Part shown: piece after piece, positions 1 through 9,229 of the stretch | Layout of the letters: the number at the start of each line of letters is the position of its first letter | Numbering within the stretch: the first letter of the stretch is position 1 | From: Sulfurospirillum sp. | Lineage (GTDB): Bacteria; Campylobacterota; Campylobacteria; Campylobacterales; Sulfurospirillaceae | DNA length: 64,000 nucleotides | NCBI GenBank assembly: GCA_016744795.1 | Contig: JADGDR010000002.1 | Coordinates: forward strand, 270,266-334,265 | Direction of reading: 5' to 3' | Program-made: the position numbers and the translations under genes | The notes under the pieces: model-generated | The model's database searches: none | What the model was told of the DNA's origin: nothing | Seen by the model: only the letters and a program-made list of their open reading frames with translations

Positions 1-18
1 TAGTAAAGGATTATTTAG

Positions 19-963
19 ATGTGGTTAAGTAGCGTAGATTTTTTTGTTTATGATTTTTTAGCTTTGCATGGCAGTTTTGCTGATTCTTTACATTTTTTTA
101 TTTATGATTTTGTAAAAATTCTGACTCTGATTTTAGTCATTATATATGTAATATCTTTTATACAAACTTATATTAAAACAGAAACATTAAGAGATTTTAT
201 AAGAGGAAAATCACAATTTGTTGGTAATCTTTGTGCTGCTATATTTGGGATACTTACACCATTTTGTTCTTGTTCTTCAATACCTCTATTTTTAGGTTTC
301 TCTCAAGCTAGAATTCCAAGAAGTGCTACTTTTTCGTTTCTTATTAGTAGTCCCATGAATAATGAGATTGCAATAGCGATACTTTTTGCAACTTTTGGTT
401 GGAAGATAGCTTTGCTGTATACACTCTTTGGACTAATTACAGCAGTTGTTGGAGGTTATATTGTAGCTAAAGTTAGTACAGATGAAGATATACTAATAAG
501 TGTTCCTTATATGAAACATGGTGGTAAGGTTCATTTTGAAAAGTTGCCATTTTTCAAAAGAGTTAATTCTGCTTGGCAAAGTGCTCTAAAGGTCATAAAA
601 GATATATATCTTTATGTAATTGCTGGTATCTTTATTGGTAGCGTGATTCATGGTTTTGTGCCAGCTGATTTTATAGCCAAATATGCAGGAGCTGATAATC
701 CATTTGCAGTTTTAATAGCAGTTATTGCTGGGATTCCTATGTATTCAGGAGCCGCTACCGTTGCACCACTAATAGAGCCTTTGACAAGCAAGGGTATGCT
801 TATGGGCACTGCACTTAGTTTTATGATGGCAGTTGTGGCTTTGTCATTACCTGAGGCGATGATACTTAAAAAAGTTATGAGTTGGAGACTAATATGTCTC
901 TTTTTTTCTATAGTTGGAGTTGGCATAATCTTAGTAGGTTATCTTTTTAATATAATACTATAA
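19..963 (+). CDS. ArsP/YraQ-type permease (DUF318 family)
   Basis: 314-residue polytopic inner-membrane protein with about eight hydrophobic segments. The family hallmark TPFCSCSS lies at residues 80-87, followed by a conserved SSPMNNEIA stretch near 110. Known members include ArsP, which exports methylated trivalent arsenicals in Campylobacter; others are uncharacterised permeases. The start is an ATG preceded by AAAGGA. A small thioredoxin-like gene follows after 14 bases, a pairing common in this family and suggesting thiol- or metalloid-linked transport. Substrate is inference; the gene before it lies outside the window. Confidence 0.85.
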   Translation: MWLSSVDFFVYDFLALHGSFADSLHFFIYDFVKILTLILVIIYVISFIQTYIKTETLRDFIRGKSQFVGNLCAAIFGILTPFCSCSSIPLFLGFSQARIPRSATFSFLISSPMNNEIAIAILFATFGWKIALLYTLFGLITAVVGGYIVAKVSTDEDILISVPYMKHGGKVHFEKLPFFKRVNSAWQSALKVIKDIYLYVIAGIFIGSVIHGFVPADFIAKYAGADNPFAVLIAVIAGIPMYSGAATVAPLIEPLTSKGMLMGTALSFMMAVVALSLPEAMILKKVMSWRLICLFFSIVGVGIILVGYLFNIIL

Positions 964-977
964 AATAAGGAAGTAAA

Positions 978-1211
978 ATGCATATAAAAGTATTGGGTAG
1001 TGGATGTTGTTCTAACTGTGAAACACAAATGGAAATAGTAAAAAAGGCATTATCTACAACAGGAAAATTTGCAAAATTAGAGAAAGTTGTAGATTTAGTA
1101 GAAGTTATGAATTATGGAGTTATGAGTACACCTGCTATTGTTATTAATGGAAAAGTTAAAGCTAGAGGAAAAGTATTAAATGAGCAAGAGGTTATTGCTC
1201 TTTTTGAGTAG
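978..1211 (+). CDS. Small thioredoxin-like redox-active disulfide protein
   Basis: 77 residues, the size of the thioredoxin_3 / redox-active disulfide protein 2 family. The N-terminal beta strand is followed by GSGCCSNC, giving a CxxC pair at C11-C14 with an extra Cys at C10. The cis-Pro loop TPAIVINGK is near residue 52. It is cytoplasmic (no signal peptide) and sits in one operon with the upstream permease, so it probably handles thiol redox or metalloid transfer for that transporter. Its last 20 bases overlap the convergent bpt gene. Confidence 0.85.
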   Translation: MHIKVLGSGCCSNCETQMEIVKKALSTTGKFAKLEKVVDLVEVMNYGVMSTPAIVINGKVKARGKVLNEQEVIALFE

Positions 1212-1929
1212 TCCAAATGGGAGATTCTGCGAGAGTAGGGTCTCCTTTTAAAATTTCATATGGTTTATAATCTGCCTTATAGCTCAATGATGGGCATTTT
1301 TCAACATAATAACCAAGATAAACCCATGGAAGTTTGTTTGTTTGTGCTAGATATATCTGTTGGTACATTGAAAATCTTCCTAAAGATAGATGTGAATATT
1401 CAGGATCATAAAAGAAATATATAGAAGATATTCCATCACTCAAAATATCAACTAAATCAACGCCTATAAGTTTATTCTCAACAAAATATAGTATCTCTTT
1501 TCCAAATTTCATAGCACCACTAGCATATAATTCATGGTAACTATTTGGACTTAAAGAGTAGTGTTTCCAGCCTTTTTTTTCTTCCATATATTTGTGGTAT
1601 TTTTCATATAAATTTAAATGTTGCATTGTTATTGTAGGTTTTTGTATCATAAACTTTGTAAATTTATTTTTACGTATAGTTCTTCTTGCACTTTTTGAAA
1701 AACGGTAGTTTGTTGCATCTATACGAAGAGAAAGGCAGTCATTACAATTAAGACATTTTGGTCTAGAGTAGTACTCTCCAAAACGTCTCCAACCTCGTTG
1801 AATAAGCTTTTGGTTAAGAAGCTCTGGACAATCTTCAATAAACTTATATTCCATACGCATGCGTTTATTATCTAAGTATGCACACTTGGCCTCAAGTGTT
1901 GAAAATTCTACAAGACGACTTGGCTGCAT
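1192..1929 (-). CDS. bpt: Aspartate/glutamate leucyltransferase (N-degron pathway)
   Basis: 245 residues matching bacterial Bpt/ATE1-like aminoacyl-tRNA-protein transferases, which transfer Leu from leucyl-tRNA to proteins with N-terminal Asp or Glu and so mark them for ClpS/ClpAP degradation. Visible signatures are GWRRFG near residue 46, the Cys cluster C59, C62, C65 (CLNCNDC), and the basic stretch SARRTIRKN. The C-terminal GNAT-like half carries YYVEKCPSLSYKADYKPYE. The ATG directly abuts the stop of the upstream 52-residue gene (TAAATG), so the two are probably translationally coupled. Confidence 0.9.
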   Translation of the reverse strand: MQPSRLVEFSTLEAKCAYLDNKRMRMEYKFIEDCPELLNQKLIQRGWRRFGEYYSRPKCLNCNDCLSLRIDATNYRFSKSARRTIRKNKFTKFMIQKPTITMQHLNLYEKYHKYMEEKKGWKHYSLSPNSYHELYASGAMKFGKEILYFVENKLIGVDLVDILSDGISSIYFFYDPEYSHLSLGRFSMYQQIYLAQTNKLPWVYLGYYVEKCPSLSYKADYKPYEILKGDPTLAESPIWTTQKEQ

Positions 1930-2088
1930 TTAAATCTTTTTTATGCCTGATTGCTTCATGAAAGATTCAAAGTCATTTTTTAGTTTTTTCTCTTTATGCT
2001 CTTTTAATTCATTCTCTTTTTTTTCATTTTCGTCTTGTTCATTTTTAGCCATATCTTTTTTCAAATCTTTTAAATCATCAAATAACAT
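1930..2088 (-). CDS. Small highly charged hypothetical protein (52 aa)
   Basis: A 52-codon frame fills the space between a 147-residue gene and bpt. Translation begins MLFDDLKDLKKDMAK and is dominated by Lys and Glu, predicted to be one long helix. Two start codons are possible: an ATG at 2094 overlapping the upstream stop as ATGA, or the ATG at 2088, which has GAAGGA five bases upstream and is preferred. The stop touches the bpt start. Function unknown; the tight packing and coding-like composition support a real gene. Confidence 0.65.
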   Translation of the reverse strand: MLFDDLKDLKKDMAKNEQDENEKKENELKEHKEKKLKNDFESFMKQSGIKKI

Positions 2089-2090
2089 TT

Positions 2091-2534
2091 TCATCCTTCA
2101 TATTCTGTGAGTAGATTATCTTTTAGTTCTTCTGCTAAAAGTTCTCCATCTTCACAATTTTGTTTTATAAATTCGTCTAACTCACTTAATATCCCAAAAA
2201 GTTCACCTTCTATTTCATTAGAAGTTTTCTTTTTTGCCAAAAGTGTTTCAAAAAATACTAATTTTCTTAAAAAATCAGATAGTTTTTCAATAGAATTTTC
2301 TTCATTACAATCTTTAATTAAAATATATCTAGGATTTTCTATCTGTTTTGTACTATCAATATCAAGTTTGATAGCTCTTATATGATTTTGAATAGCAACA
2401 GAAAATTGTGAGTATTTATCAAAAGCATTAGTATCACCTTGTAAGTTTAAGTTACCTGTAATGTGTCCTACTTGTTTCATCATAACAAAAGCTATCAGAG
2501 CTGCTACGAAAAGTACAGGAAATAATTGTTCCAT
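2091..2534 (-). CDS. Hypothetical protein with N-terminal membrane anchor
   Basis: 147 residues. Residues 1-20 (MEQLFPVLFVAALIAFVMMK) form a hydrophobic anchor; the remainder is helical and acidic, ending EELKDNLLTEYEG. I recognise no family. It is the first gene of a likely three-gene run with the 52-residue gene and bpt, overlapping the former's first ATG by a TGA/ATG junction. A hairpin at 2581-2608 separates it from the Aap operon. Function unknown. Confidence 0.6.
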   Translation of the reverse strand: MEQLFPVLFVAALIAFVMMKQVGHITGNLNLQGDTNAFDKYSQFSVAIQNHIRAIKLDIDSTKQIENPRYILIKDCNEENSIEKLSDFLRKLVFFETLLAKKKTSNEIEGELFGILSELDEFIKQNCEDGELLAEELKDNLLTEYEG

Positions 2535-2580
2535 AAAATAAAGTCCTTATCATGTAAATATAAAATTATAGCGAGTTAAA

Positions 2581-2608
2581 GTAAAGGGCTAATTAATATA
2601 CCCTTTAC
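2581..2608 (-). terminator. Hairpin terminator downstream of aapP
   Basis: Perfect 8-bp inverted repeat GTAAAGGG / CCCTTTAC with a 12-base AT loop, located just after the aapP stop on the minus strand. The distal arm runs into a TACATGTA octamer at 2606-2613. A U-tract is weak, so this is a probable rather than certain terminator. Confidence 0.5.
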
Positions 2609-2618
2609 ATGTAGAGAT

Positions 2619-3362
2619 TTAATGAGAAAGTATTTGATCTAGGAATAGTTTTAATCTATCAGATTCTGGATTGTCAAAAAAATTATTAGGAGTGTTCTCT
2701 TCCACTATTTGTCCTTCATCCATAAATATAACTCTATCCGCTACTTTTTTTGCAAAACCCATTTCATGAGTTACACAAATCATGGTACGACCCTCTTGGG
2801 CAAGTTCAATCATAACATCAAGTACTTCTGAAACCATTTCTGGATCAAGTGCTGAAGTTGGTTCATCAAATAACATTATACTTGGGTTTTTACATAGACT
2901 TCTTGCAATTGCAACACGTTGTTGCTGTCCACCTGAAAGTTGATTTGGGTATTTTTCTGCTTGTTCGGCAATACCAACACGTTCAAGGAATTTCATTGCA
3001 GTTTTTTTAGCCTCTTTTTTTGGTTTTTTCTTTACCCAAATTGGAGAAAGTGTTAAGTTATCTAAAATACTAAGATGAGGAAATAAGTTAAAGTGTTGAA
3101 AAACCATAGCAACATCTTCTCTAAGGGCTTTAATTTTTTTAATATCGTTAATTACTTCTATACCATCAACAACTATAGTTCCTTCTTGAAACTGTTCAAG
3201 ATAGTTAATGCATCTAATTAATGTTGATTTTCCACTGCCTGAAGGTCCACATATGACAATAATCTCACCTTTTTTTACTTCAAAATTTATATCTTTTAAA
3301 ACGTGAAAATCTCCATACCATTTATTTAAATTATTAATTTCAATTATATTATCATTTTTCAT
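2619..3362 (-). CDS. aapP: General L-amino acid ABC transporter, ATP-binding protein
   Basis: 247-residue ABC ATPase of the polar amino-acid uptake class. Walker [10 protein letters not shown] is at 39-47, the Q-loop near 89, the signature LSGGQQQR at 142-149, and Walker B with IMLFDEP at 162-168, followed by the D-loop SALDPE. It powers the AapJQM importer encoded immediately upstream (8-base gap to aapM) and is the last gene of the operon. Subfamily assignment rests on the AapJ/Q/M neighbours. Confidence 0.93.
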   Translation of the reverse strand: MKNDNIIEINNLNKWYGDFHVLKDINFEVKKGEIIVICGPSGSGKSTLIRCINYLEQFQEGTIVVDGIEVINDIKKIKALREDVAMVFQHFNLFPHLSILDNLTLSPIWVKKKPKKEAKKTAMKFLERVGIAEQAEKYPNQLSGGQQQRVAIARSLCKNPSIMLFDEPTSALDPEMVSEVLDVMIELAQEGRTMICVTHEMGFAKKVADRVIFMDEGQIVEENTPNNFFDNPESDRLKLFLDQILSH

Positions 3363-3370
3363 CTTTTTTC

Positions 3371-4456
3371 CTATTTCAAGTTTGTATTAAACTGTTTTTC
3401 TAATTTATTAGAATATCTACTCATTCCGTAACAAAATGCCCAAAATACAATTGTTACAAATACATAACCTTCTGTTTCCATTCCAAGCCAAGTTGAATCA
3501 GCTGCGGTGATACGAACCATAGCAAGCAGGTCAAATAAACCAATTATAAGAACAAGAGTTGTATCTTGAAATAGAGATATAAAAGCTCCAACTAAATTTG
3601 GAATAGCAACTTTTAAAGCCTGTGGTAAAATTACAAGTAGCATTTTTTGCCAATAAGATAGCCCTATAGCGTCAGCTGCTTCATATTGTCCTGTTGAAAT
3701 TGATTGAAGTCCACCTCTAATGATTTCAGCAACATAAGCAGCTTGAAACAGTGTAATACCTATTAAAGCTCGAAGAAGTTTGTCAAATGTTATGCCTTCA
3801 GGAAAAAACAGAGGTAATATAACAGAAGACATAAATAAAATAGTAATTAAAGGTACACCTCTAATAAATTCAATATAAGTAACACATACACTTCTAATTA
3901 TAGGCAAGTTAGATGCTCTACCAAATGCAACAATAATTCCTATGGGAAAGGAAAATACAATACCAACTACTGCAACAACAATAGTTAGCATCAATCCACC
4001 CCATTTGTCAGTAGGAACAATTTCTAATCCAAAAATTCCGCCGTTTATTAGTATAAAAGCAATAATTAAGTATATTGAAAATGAAATAAATTTGTGTTTT
4101 ATGCTTTTAAAAAATTTAAATGCAAAAAGTTGAACTACAAATAGTCCTAATACACTTTTAAGTCTCCATAACTCTTCTTGGGGATAAAATCCATACATAA
4201 AGAGATCTAGTTTCATTTTGACAAATACCCAACATGCCCCATCACCAGTACAATCTGACCTTGTTTCTCCTGAAAAATTAGCATCAGTATAAGCCCACTG
4301 AACAAATGGAGGAATTATCCAAAAAAGAATTGCAAGACCTAGTAGCGTCATTGCAACATTAAGTGGTGTAGAAAAAAGATTGCTTTTTAGCCAGTGAATA
4401 ACTCCTTTTGAGTTAGAAGGAGCTTTTTTTACAGCTTTTTGTTCATATACAGCCAC
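3371..4456 (-). CDS. aapM: General L-amino acid ABC transporter, permease M
   Basis: 361-residue inner-membrane permease with the extended N-terminal half typical of AapM/BztC and a C-terminal amino-acid permease core. The EAA loop lies in [20 protein letters not shown] near residue 255. It has about eight hydrophobic segments. Only one base separates it from aapQ, so it is co-translated with its heterodimer partner. Homologues import a broad range of L-amino acids including glutamate and aspartate. Confidence 0.92.
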   Translation of the reverse strand: MAVYEQKAVKKAPSNSKGVIHWLKSNLFSTPLNVAMTLLGLAILFWIIPPFVQWAYTDANFSGETRSDCTGDGACWVFVKMKLDLFMYGFYPQEELWRLKSVLGLFVVQLFAFKFFKSIKHKFISFSIYLIIAFILINGGIFGLEIVPTDKWGGLMLTIVVAVVGIVFSFPIGIIVAFGRASNLPIIRSVCVTYIEFIRGVPLITILFMSSVILPLFFPEGITFDKLLRALIGITLFQAAYVAEIIRGGLQSISTGQYEAADAIGLSYWQKMLLVILPQALKVAIPNLVGAFISLFQDTTLVLIIGLFDLLAMVRITAADSTWLGMETEGYVFVTIVFWAFCYGMSRYSNKLEKQFNTNLK

Positions 4457-4457
4457 T

Positions 4458-5612
4458 TTATCTTTCCTTAATTTTCATTTTGTGATTAAACCAGTTTAAC
4501 AGTGCTGAGACAACTAAACTAATAGTTAAATAAACAAGCATTGTCATAGCAATAATCTCTATTGCTTGACCAACTTGATTGAGTGATGTTCCTGAAAAAA
4601 GAGTAACAATTTCAGGATAACCAATAGCCGTTGCTAAAGATGAGTTTTTGATTAGGTTTAGATATTGGTTAATTGTAGGAGGAATAGCAATTCTAATCGC
4701 TTGAGGAAGTATAACAAGTTTTAGTGCTTGAAATTGAGTCAATCCAATAGAAGCAGCCGCCTCTTTTTGCCCTTTACTTACCGCTTCTATACCACTTCTT
4801 ACTGCTTCAGCAATAAAAGTTGCAGTATATATTACAAGTGAAAATGTAAGGGCCAAAAATTCTGGTGATATGCTTTTACCACCTCTGTAATTAAATCCTT
4901 TAAGAGCAGGGATGTCAAAGTTGAAGTTTGCTCCACCTATAAAATAAGCCAAAATTGGAAATACTATTAACATGCAAATACCAGTTATAAATACAGGAAA
5001 ATCTTCTCCTGTATTCTCTTGTTTTTTGTTTGCCCATCTATTTAAAAAAATGATAGATATAATAGCAATTCCTAAACTAACTAGAATTGATATAGTTGTT
5101 GAATTTAAATCAGGTTGGGGGAAATATAAGCCACGGTTATTTAAAAATATATCTCCTGCAAATTCTAAACTTTTTTTAGGAACTGGTAAGCTTTTTAAAA
5201 CAACGTTATACCAAAAAAGAATTTGAAGAAGAATAGGTATATTTCTAAATATATCAATATAAGTTGCAGCCATTTTTCTAATGAGCCAGTTATTTGATAA
5301 CCTTAAAACTCCTATAATGAGTCCTAAAATGGTAGAAAAAATTATGCCGACAAAACCGATTATAAGAGTATTTGATAGTCCTACCAAAAAGACTCTTCCA
5401 TGAGTATCAGTTTCGGTGTAAGCAATAGGAGTCTCATCGATTCCAAAACCAGCTGTACTATCTAAAAATTCAAAACCAGTTTTTATGCCTCTTTGTTCTA
5501 TATTGTGCATTGTATTTGAGCCAATATACCACAAAAAAGCAACTAAACCTATAACAGTTAATATTTGAAATAGTATCCCTCTAACCTTTTGATTTCTTAA
5601 AGCACTCATCAT
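4458..5612 (-). CDS. aapQ: General L-amino acid ABC transporter, permease Q
   Basis: 384-residue inner-membrane permease, paired with AapM. The EAA motif is in GQKEAAASIGLTQFQALKLV near residue 285, and IFRNIPILLQILFWYN near 140 is characteristic of the AapQ/BztB family. N-terminal TM segment at about 12-30. An exceptionally stable hairpin stands between this gene and aapJ (5658-5691), which probably lowers permease expression relative to the binding protein. Confidence 0.92.
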   Translation of the reverse strand: MMSALRNQKVRGILFQILTVIGLVAFLWYIGSNTMHNIEQRGIKTGFEFLDSTAGFGIDETPIAYTETDTHGRVFLVGLSNTLIIGFVGIIFSTILGLIIGVLRLSNNWLIRKMAATYIDIFRNIPILLQILFWYNVVLKSLPVPKKSLEFAGDIFLNNRGLYFPQPDLNSTTISILVSLGIAIISIIFLNRWANKKQENTGEDFPVFITGICMLIVFPILAYFIGGANFNFDIPALKGFNYRGGKSISPEFLALTFSLVIYTATFIAEAVRSGIEAVSKGQKEAAASIGLTQFQALKLVILPQAIRIAIPPTINQYLNLIKNSSLATAIGYPEIVTLFSGTSLNQVGQAIEIIAMTMLVYLTISLVVSALLNWFNHKMKIKER

Positions 5613-5657
5613 TGTGATAGCCTGTTTGAAGGTAATGACATTTATATCCTTTTATTA

Positions 5658-5691
5658 CACAAAGGTAAGATTTTACAATCTTACCTTTGTG
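5658..5691 (-). terminator. Intercistronic hairpin between aapJ and aapQ
   Basis: Perfect 15-bp stem (arms CACAAAGGTAAGATT at 5658-5672 and AATCTTACCTTTGTG at 5677-5691) with a 4-base loop, 22 bases after the aapJ stop. On the minus strand it is not followed by a clean U-run, so it more likely acts as a partial terminator or 3' mRNA stabiliser giving excess binding protein. Confidence 0.8.
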
Positions 5692-5712
5692 ATTTTTATA
5701 TTAAAATTATTA

Positions 5713-6723
5713 CTATCTAAAAGGAGGAGAGTACTGTAATCCACCTTTTGTCCATAGTGCATTTATTCCTCTTTTAATATTTAAAGGTGTATTTACACCA
5801 ATATTTCTTTCAAATACTTCACCATAATTACCAACTTGTTTAATGATTTGATAAGCAAAATCAGCACTTAATCCAAGATTTGCACCCATTTTACCTTCGG
5901 TTCCAAGAATTCTTTTTGCAGTTGGATTAGAAGACATTTTCATTTCATCTACATTTTTGCTTGTAATTCCAGCTTCTTCAGCTGCAACCATAGCATTAAA
6001 TGACCATTTAACTATATTGAACCAAGCATCATCACCTTGTCTTACAACAGGTCCTAAAGGCTCTTTAGAAATGATTTCAGGAAGAACTATATGATTTGCT
6101 TTATCTTTTAATTTTGTTCTTAGACCGTATAATTGTGATGCATCAGATGTAAGAATGTCACATCTTCCATTCTCATAACTTGCTACGACCTGATCATTTG
6201 TATCATATGCAACAGTTTTGTATTTCATATTATGTGCTCTAAAATAATCAGCAACATTTAGTTCCGTTGTAGTACCAGTTTGAAGACAAACAGAAGCACC
6301 ATCAAGTTCTAAAGCACTTTTAACACCTAGGTCTTTTCTTACCATAAAACCTTGACCATCATAGTAATTTACTCCAGCAAAATTCAAACCTAAAGTGGTG
6401 TCACGACTTTGAGTCCAAGTTGTATTTCTTACAAGTAAATCAATCTCACCTGATTGAAGAGCGGCCAATCTTTCTTTAGCATTTAACGAAATAAATTTAA
6501 CCTTAGAAGCATCACCTAAAACAGCTGCAGAAACAGCACGACAACCATCAACGTCTATACCTACATATTTACCGCCACTTAGAATTTCTGAAAATCCAGG
6601 TAAAGCACCATCAATACCACACTTAACAAAGCCTTGTTTCTTTGTATCTTCCAATGTACCAGCTGTTGCACTTAAACCAATAAGAACAATTGCAGCTAAT
6701 GATAACTTAGCTAATTTAGTCAT
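5713..6723 (-). CDS. aapJ: General L-amino acid ABC transporter, periplasmic binding protein
   Basis: 336 residues. A Sec signal peptide (MTKLAKLSLAAIVLIGLSATAG) is followed by the type 3 solute-binding fold. Features shared with AapJ/BztA include TLEDTKKQGFVKCGI at the mature N-terminus, RNTTWTQSRDT near 130 and the C-terminus GGLQYSPPFR. It captures amino acids in the periplasm and delivers them to AapQM. First gene of the operon; a 177-base AT-rich leader upstream is shared with the convergent 3' end of rarD. Confidence 0.93.
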   Translation of the reverse strand: MTKLAKLSLAAIVLIGLSATAGTLEDTKKQGFVKCGIDGALPGFSEILSGGKYVGIDVDGCRAVSAAVLGDASKVKFISLNAKERLAALQSGEIDLLVRNTTWTQSRDTTLGLNFAGVNYYDGQGFMVRKDLGVKSALELDGASVCLQTGTTTELNVADYFRAHNMKYKTVAYDTNDQVVASYENGRCDILTSDASQLYGLRTKLKDKANHIVLPEIISKEPLGPVVRQGDDAWFNIVKWSFNAMVAAEEAGITSKNVDEMKMSSNPTAKRILGTEGKMGANLGLSADFAYQIIKQVGNYGEVFERNIGVNTPLNIKRGINALWTKGGLQYSPPFR

Positions 6724-6900
6724 GCGAATCCTTTTAAATTTTTATTTAGACGTTTTTAATATGGAAATTTAATTTTAAAAATGCCTAATTAAAGTATTGT
6801 ACATAAATATTTAACGAGTTTTATTAAAAGTGAGTATAAAAAATAAGCATGGTATAAAAATAACAAAGTTGTTTCATAGTGTAACAGTGTTTCATTTTTG

Positions 6901-7773
6901 TTACTTTTTAATATTGTTTGTTCTTGTTGAAAAAAGTATGAGGGCAAACCATATCATTGTAAATGTTATAAGTTTATCTGAATTAAGAGGTTCATTGTAA
7001 ATAAATATAGCCAGTAAAAATGAAATGCTTGGTCCAATATATTGTAAAAATCCAAGTTTTACCATGGAAATTCTAGTTGCAGCAGAATTGAACCATATAA
7101 GTGGAATTATAGTGACTAAGCCTGCTGAAATTAATAATAAAGAGGTTGTATCTAGGGGAATAGTGAAAGCATTTTTTTCTATATAAATTAAATATATAAA
7201 ATAACCGAGTGCAAAAGGTGATATAAGGAGAGTTTCTACTAGCAATCCAGACACTGATTCTACATTTACTTTTTTTCTTGCTAAGCCATAAAATGCAAAA
7301 CTAAAAGCAAGGATTAGCGATATTGTTGGCAAACTTCCTAGTGTGTAAATTTGATACACTATTGCAAAAAAAGCTATGCTAATAGCTAGTATTTGTATTT
7401 TTGTCATTCTCTCTTTGAAAAATAAAAATCCTAAAAGAACAGAAATAAGAGGGTTAATATAATAACCCAAACTAGCTTCTACAATCATATTGTTTGAAAT
7501 AGCCCATATAAATGTAAGCCAATTTATTGAAACTAGAATGGCAGATATAAAAAGTATTTTCAGTTTTTTTCTATCTTTTAATATAAAAATTAGATTATCA
7601 AATGATTTTGTTAACAAAAGAATTAGAGTTAAAAATAAAACTGACCATAATATTCTATGAATTAAAACTTCAAAAGGGGCTACATGACTAACAAGTTTGA
7701 AGTATATTGGAACTAAACCCCAAAATACAAATGCTAAAATGGCATAAATAGTACCTTTTTTCTCTTCGCTCAA
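6901..7773 (-). CDS. rarD: EamA-family permease RarD
   Basis: 290 residues with about ten TM helices and duplicated EamA halves, matching the RarD subgroup (GTIYAILAFVFWGLVPIYFK at the N-terminus, EAxLGYYINPLxSVLLGxxFFKER in the middle). I start it at TTG 7773, because AAAGGA stands seven bases upstream and the protein then begins SEEKKG as in relatives. A longer reading from ATG 7869 would run through the divergent aroG start and is rejected. Transported substrate is unknown. Confidence 0.85.
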   Translation of the reverse strand: MSEEKKGTIYAILAFVFWGLVPIYFKLVSHVAPFEVLIHRILWSVLFLTLILLLTKSFDNLIFILKDRKKLKILFISAILVSINWLTFIWAISNNMIVEASLGYYINPLISVLLGFLFFKERMTKIQILAISIAFFAIVYQIYTLGSLPTISLILAFSFAFYGLARKKVNVESVSGLLVETLLISPFALGYFIYLIYIEKNAFTIPLDTTSLLLISAGLVTIIPLIWFNSAATRISMVKLGFLQYIGPSISFLLAIFIYNEPLNSDKLITFTMIWFALILFSTRTNNIKK

Positions 7774-7814
7774 AAAATATCCTTTAAAAAGATAAATTAT
7801 ATCTGATTTTTTGG

Positions 7815-7820
7815 TATAAT
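7815..7820 (+). promoter_or_regulatory. -10 element of the aroG promoter
   Basis: Consensus TATAAT preceded by a T-rich stretch, 28 bases before the aroG start. This matches the Campylobacterota sigma70 pattern, in which the -10 box dominates and the -35 is replaced by periodic T-runs. Confidence 0.6.
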
Positions 7821-7847
7821 CATAAAATTTCAAAAAAAGGTAATCAT

Positions 7848-9209
7848 ATGAAGTGGTCAAGAGAGTCATGGAGAGAGTTTAATATAAAGCAACAACCAAC
7901 TTATCCAGACATGAATCAATTAAAAGTTGTTGAAAAAGAGTTAAATAACTTTCCACCACTTGTTTTTGCTGGTGAAGTTAGAAAATTAAAAGAAGAGTTA
8001 GCCAAAGTTGGTCGTGGTGAAGCATTTTTACTTCAAGGTGGAGATTGTGCTGAAAGTTTTAGTGAATTTAATGCTGACAATATAAAAGATATGTTTAAAG
8101 TTATGATGCAAATGGCAGTTGTTCTTACATTTGCTGGTGGCTGTCCTGTTGTAAAGGTCGGACGCCTAGCTGGTCAATTTGCTAAACCTCGTTCAAGTGA
8201 TTTTGAAGAGATTGATGGAGTAAGCCTTCCTAGTTACCGAGGTGATATTATTAATGATAATGAGTTTACCTCAGATTCAAGAATCCCAGATCCACACAGA
8301 ATGACAAAAGCATATAATCAGTCAAGTGGAACTATGAACTTACTTCGTGCTTTTGCTCGTGGTGGTATGGCTGATCTTCATAAAGTTCATAAATGGAATT
8401 TAGATTTTGTTAAAGAGGGTAAACTTGGTGAAAAGTACCAGAATCTTGCAGATAAAATTACAGAGACTTTAGAATTTATGGAAGCTTGTGGAATTACATC
8501 TGTAAATACTCCTACTATAAATGAAACAACACTTTATACTTCTCATGAAGCTCTTTTAATGAATTACGAAGAAGCACTCACAAGAGAAGATAGTTTAACA
8601 GGTGATTGGTATGATTGTTCTGCTCATATGCTTTGGATAGGTGATAGAACAAGAGATGTTAATGATGCACATGTAGAATTTTTAAGAGGTGTTAAAAATC
8701 CTATTGGCATAAAAGCTGGTCCAACCATGACTGCTGAGGGTTTGATAGAATTAATTGAAAAAGTTAATCCCAAAAATGAAGAGGGAAGATTAAACATCAT
8801 TGTAAGAATGGGTGCTCAAAAAATAGAAAATGAATTTCCTAAACTTGTTCAAGCAGTGAAAAAACATGGTAAGAATGTTGTTTGGAGTATAGACCCTATG
8901 CATGGCAATACTATAAAAACATCAAATAACTATAAAACAAGAGAGTTTAAAGAGATTCTTCGTGAAGTAAAAGGATTCTTTAGAGTTCATAAAGAAGAGG
9001 GCACTTTCCCTGGTGGAGTCCACTTGGAAATGACAGGTCAAGATGTTACTGAGTGTACTGGTGGATATAAAGATTTGACAGAAAAAGATTTAGAAGATAG
9101 ATACCATACTCACTGTGATCCAAGGTTAAATGCAGACCAAGCATTAGAACTTGCATTTTTAATAGCAGAGTCATTAAAAGAGGCTAGAAACGATAGAAAA
9201 GAGAGATAG
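7848..9209 (+). CDS. aroG: 3-deoxy-7-phosphoheptulonate synthase, class II
   Basis: 453 residues, usual length for the class II (plant/Helicobacter type) DAHP synthase that condenses PEP and erythrose-4-phosphate in the first shikimate step. QGGDCAESF at 63-71 carries the metal-binding Cys; MHGNT near residue 350, [12 protein letters not shown] near 390 and the C-terminal HCDPRLN supply the remaining metal ligands. Start ATG has GGTAA upstream and a TATAAT box 28 bases before. Its TAG stop lies inside the loop of a terminator hairpin. Confidence 0.95.
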   Translation: MKWSRESWREFNIKQQPTYPDMNQLKVVEKELNNFPPLVFAGEVRKLKEELAKVGRGEAFLLQGGDCAESFSEFNADNIKDMFKVMMQMAVVLTFAGGCPVVKVGRLAGQFAKPRSSDFEEIDGVSLPSYRGDIINDNEFTSDSRIPDPHRMTKAYNQSSGTMNLLRAFARGGMADLHKVHKWNLDFVKEGKLGEKYQNLADKITETLEFMEACGITSVNTPTINETTLYTSHEALLMNYEEALTREDSLTGDWYDCSAHMLWIGDRTRDVNDAHVEFLRGVKNPIGIKAGPTMTAEGLIELIEKVNPKNEEGRLNIIVRMGAQKIENEFPKLVQAVKKHGKNVVWSIDPMHGNTIKTSNNYKTREFKEILREVKGFFRVHKEEGTFPGGVHLEMTGQDVTECTGGYKDLTEKDLEDRYHTHCDPRLNADQALELAFLIAESLKEARNDRKER

Positions 9210-9220
9210 TCTCTCTTTTC
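9196..9220 (+). terminator. Terminator overlapping the aroG stop codon
   Basis: Perfect 11-bp stem, GAAAAGAGAGA at 9196-9206 and TCTCTCTTTTC at 9210-9220, with the aroG stop TAG as the three-base loop. It separates the convergent genes aroG and the ABC ATPase and may serve both strands. Confidence 0.65.
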
Positions 9221-9229
9221 TTAAGTAAA

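Noticed and set aside
7774..7869. Longer rarD reading from ATG 7869
   Set aside because: It would cover the aroG promoter and start; the TTG at 7773 has a good ribosome site and gives the family-typical N-terminus.
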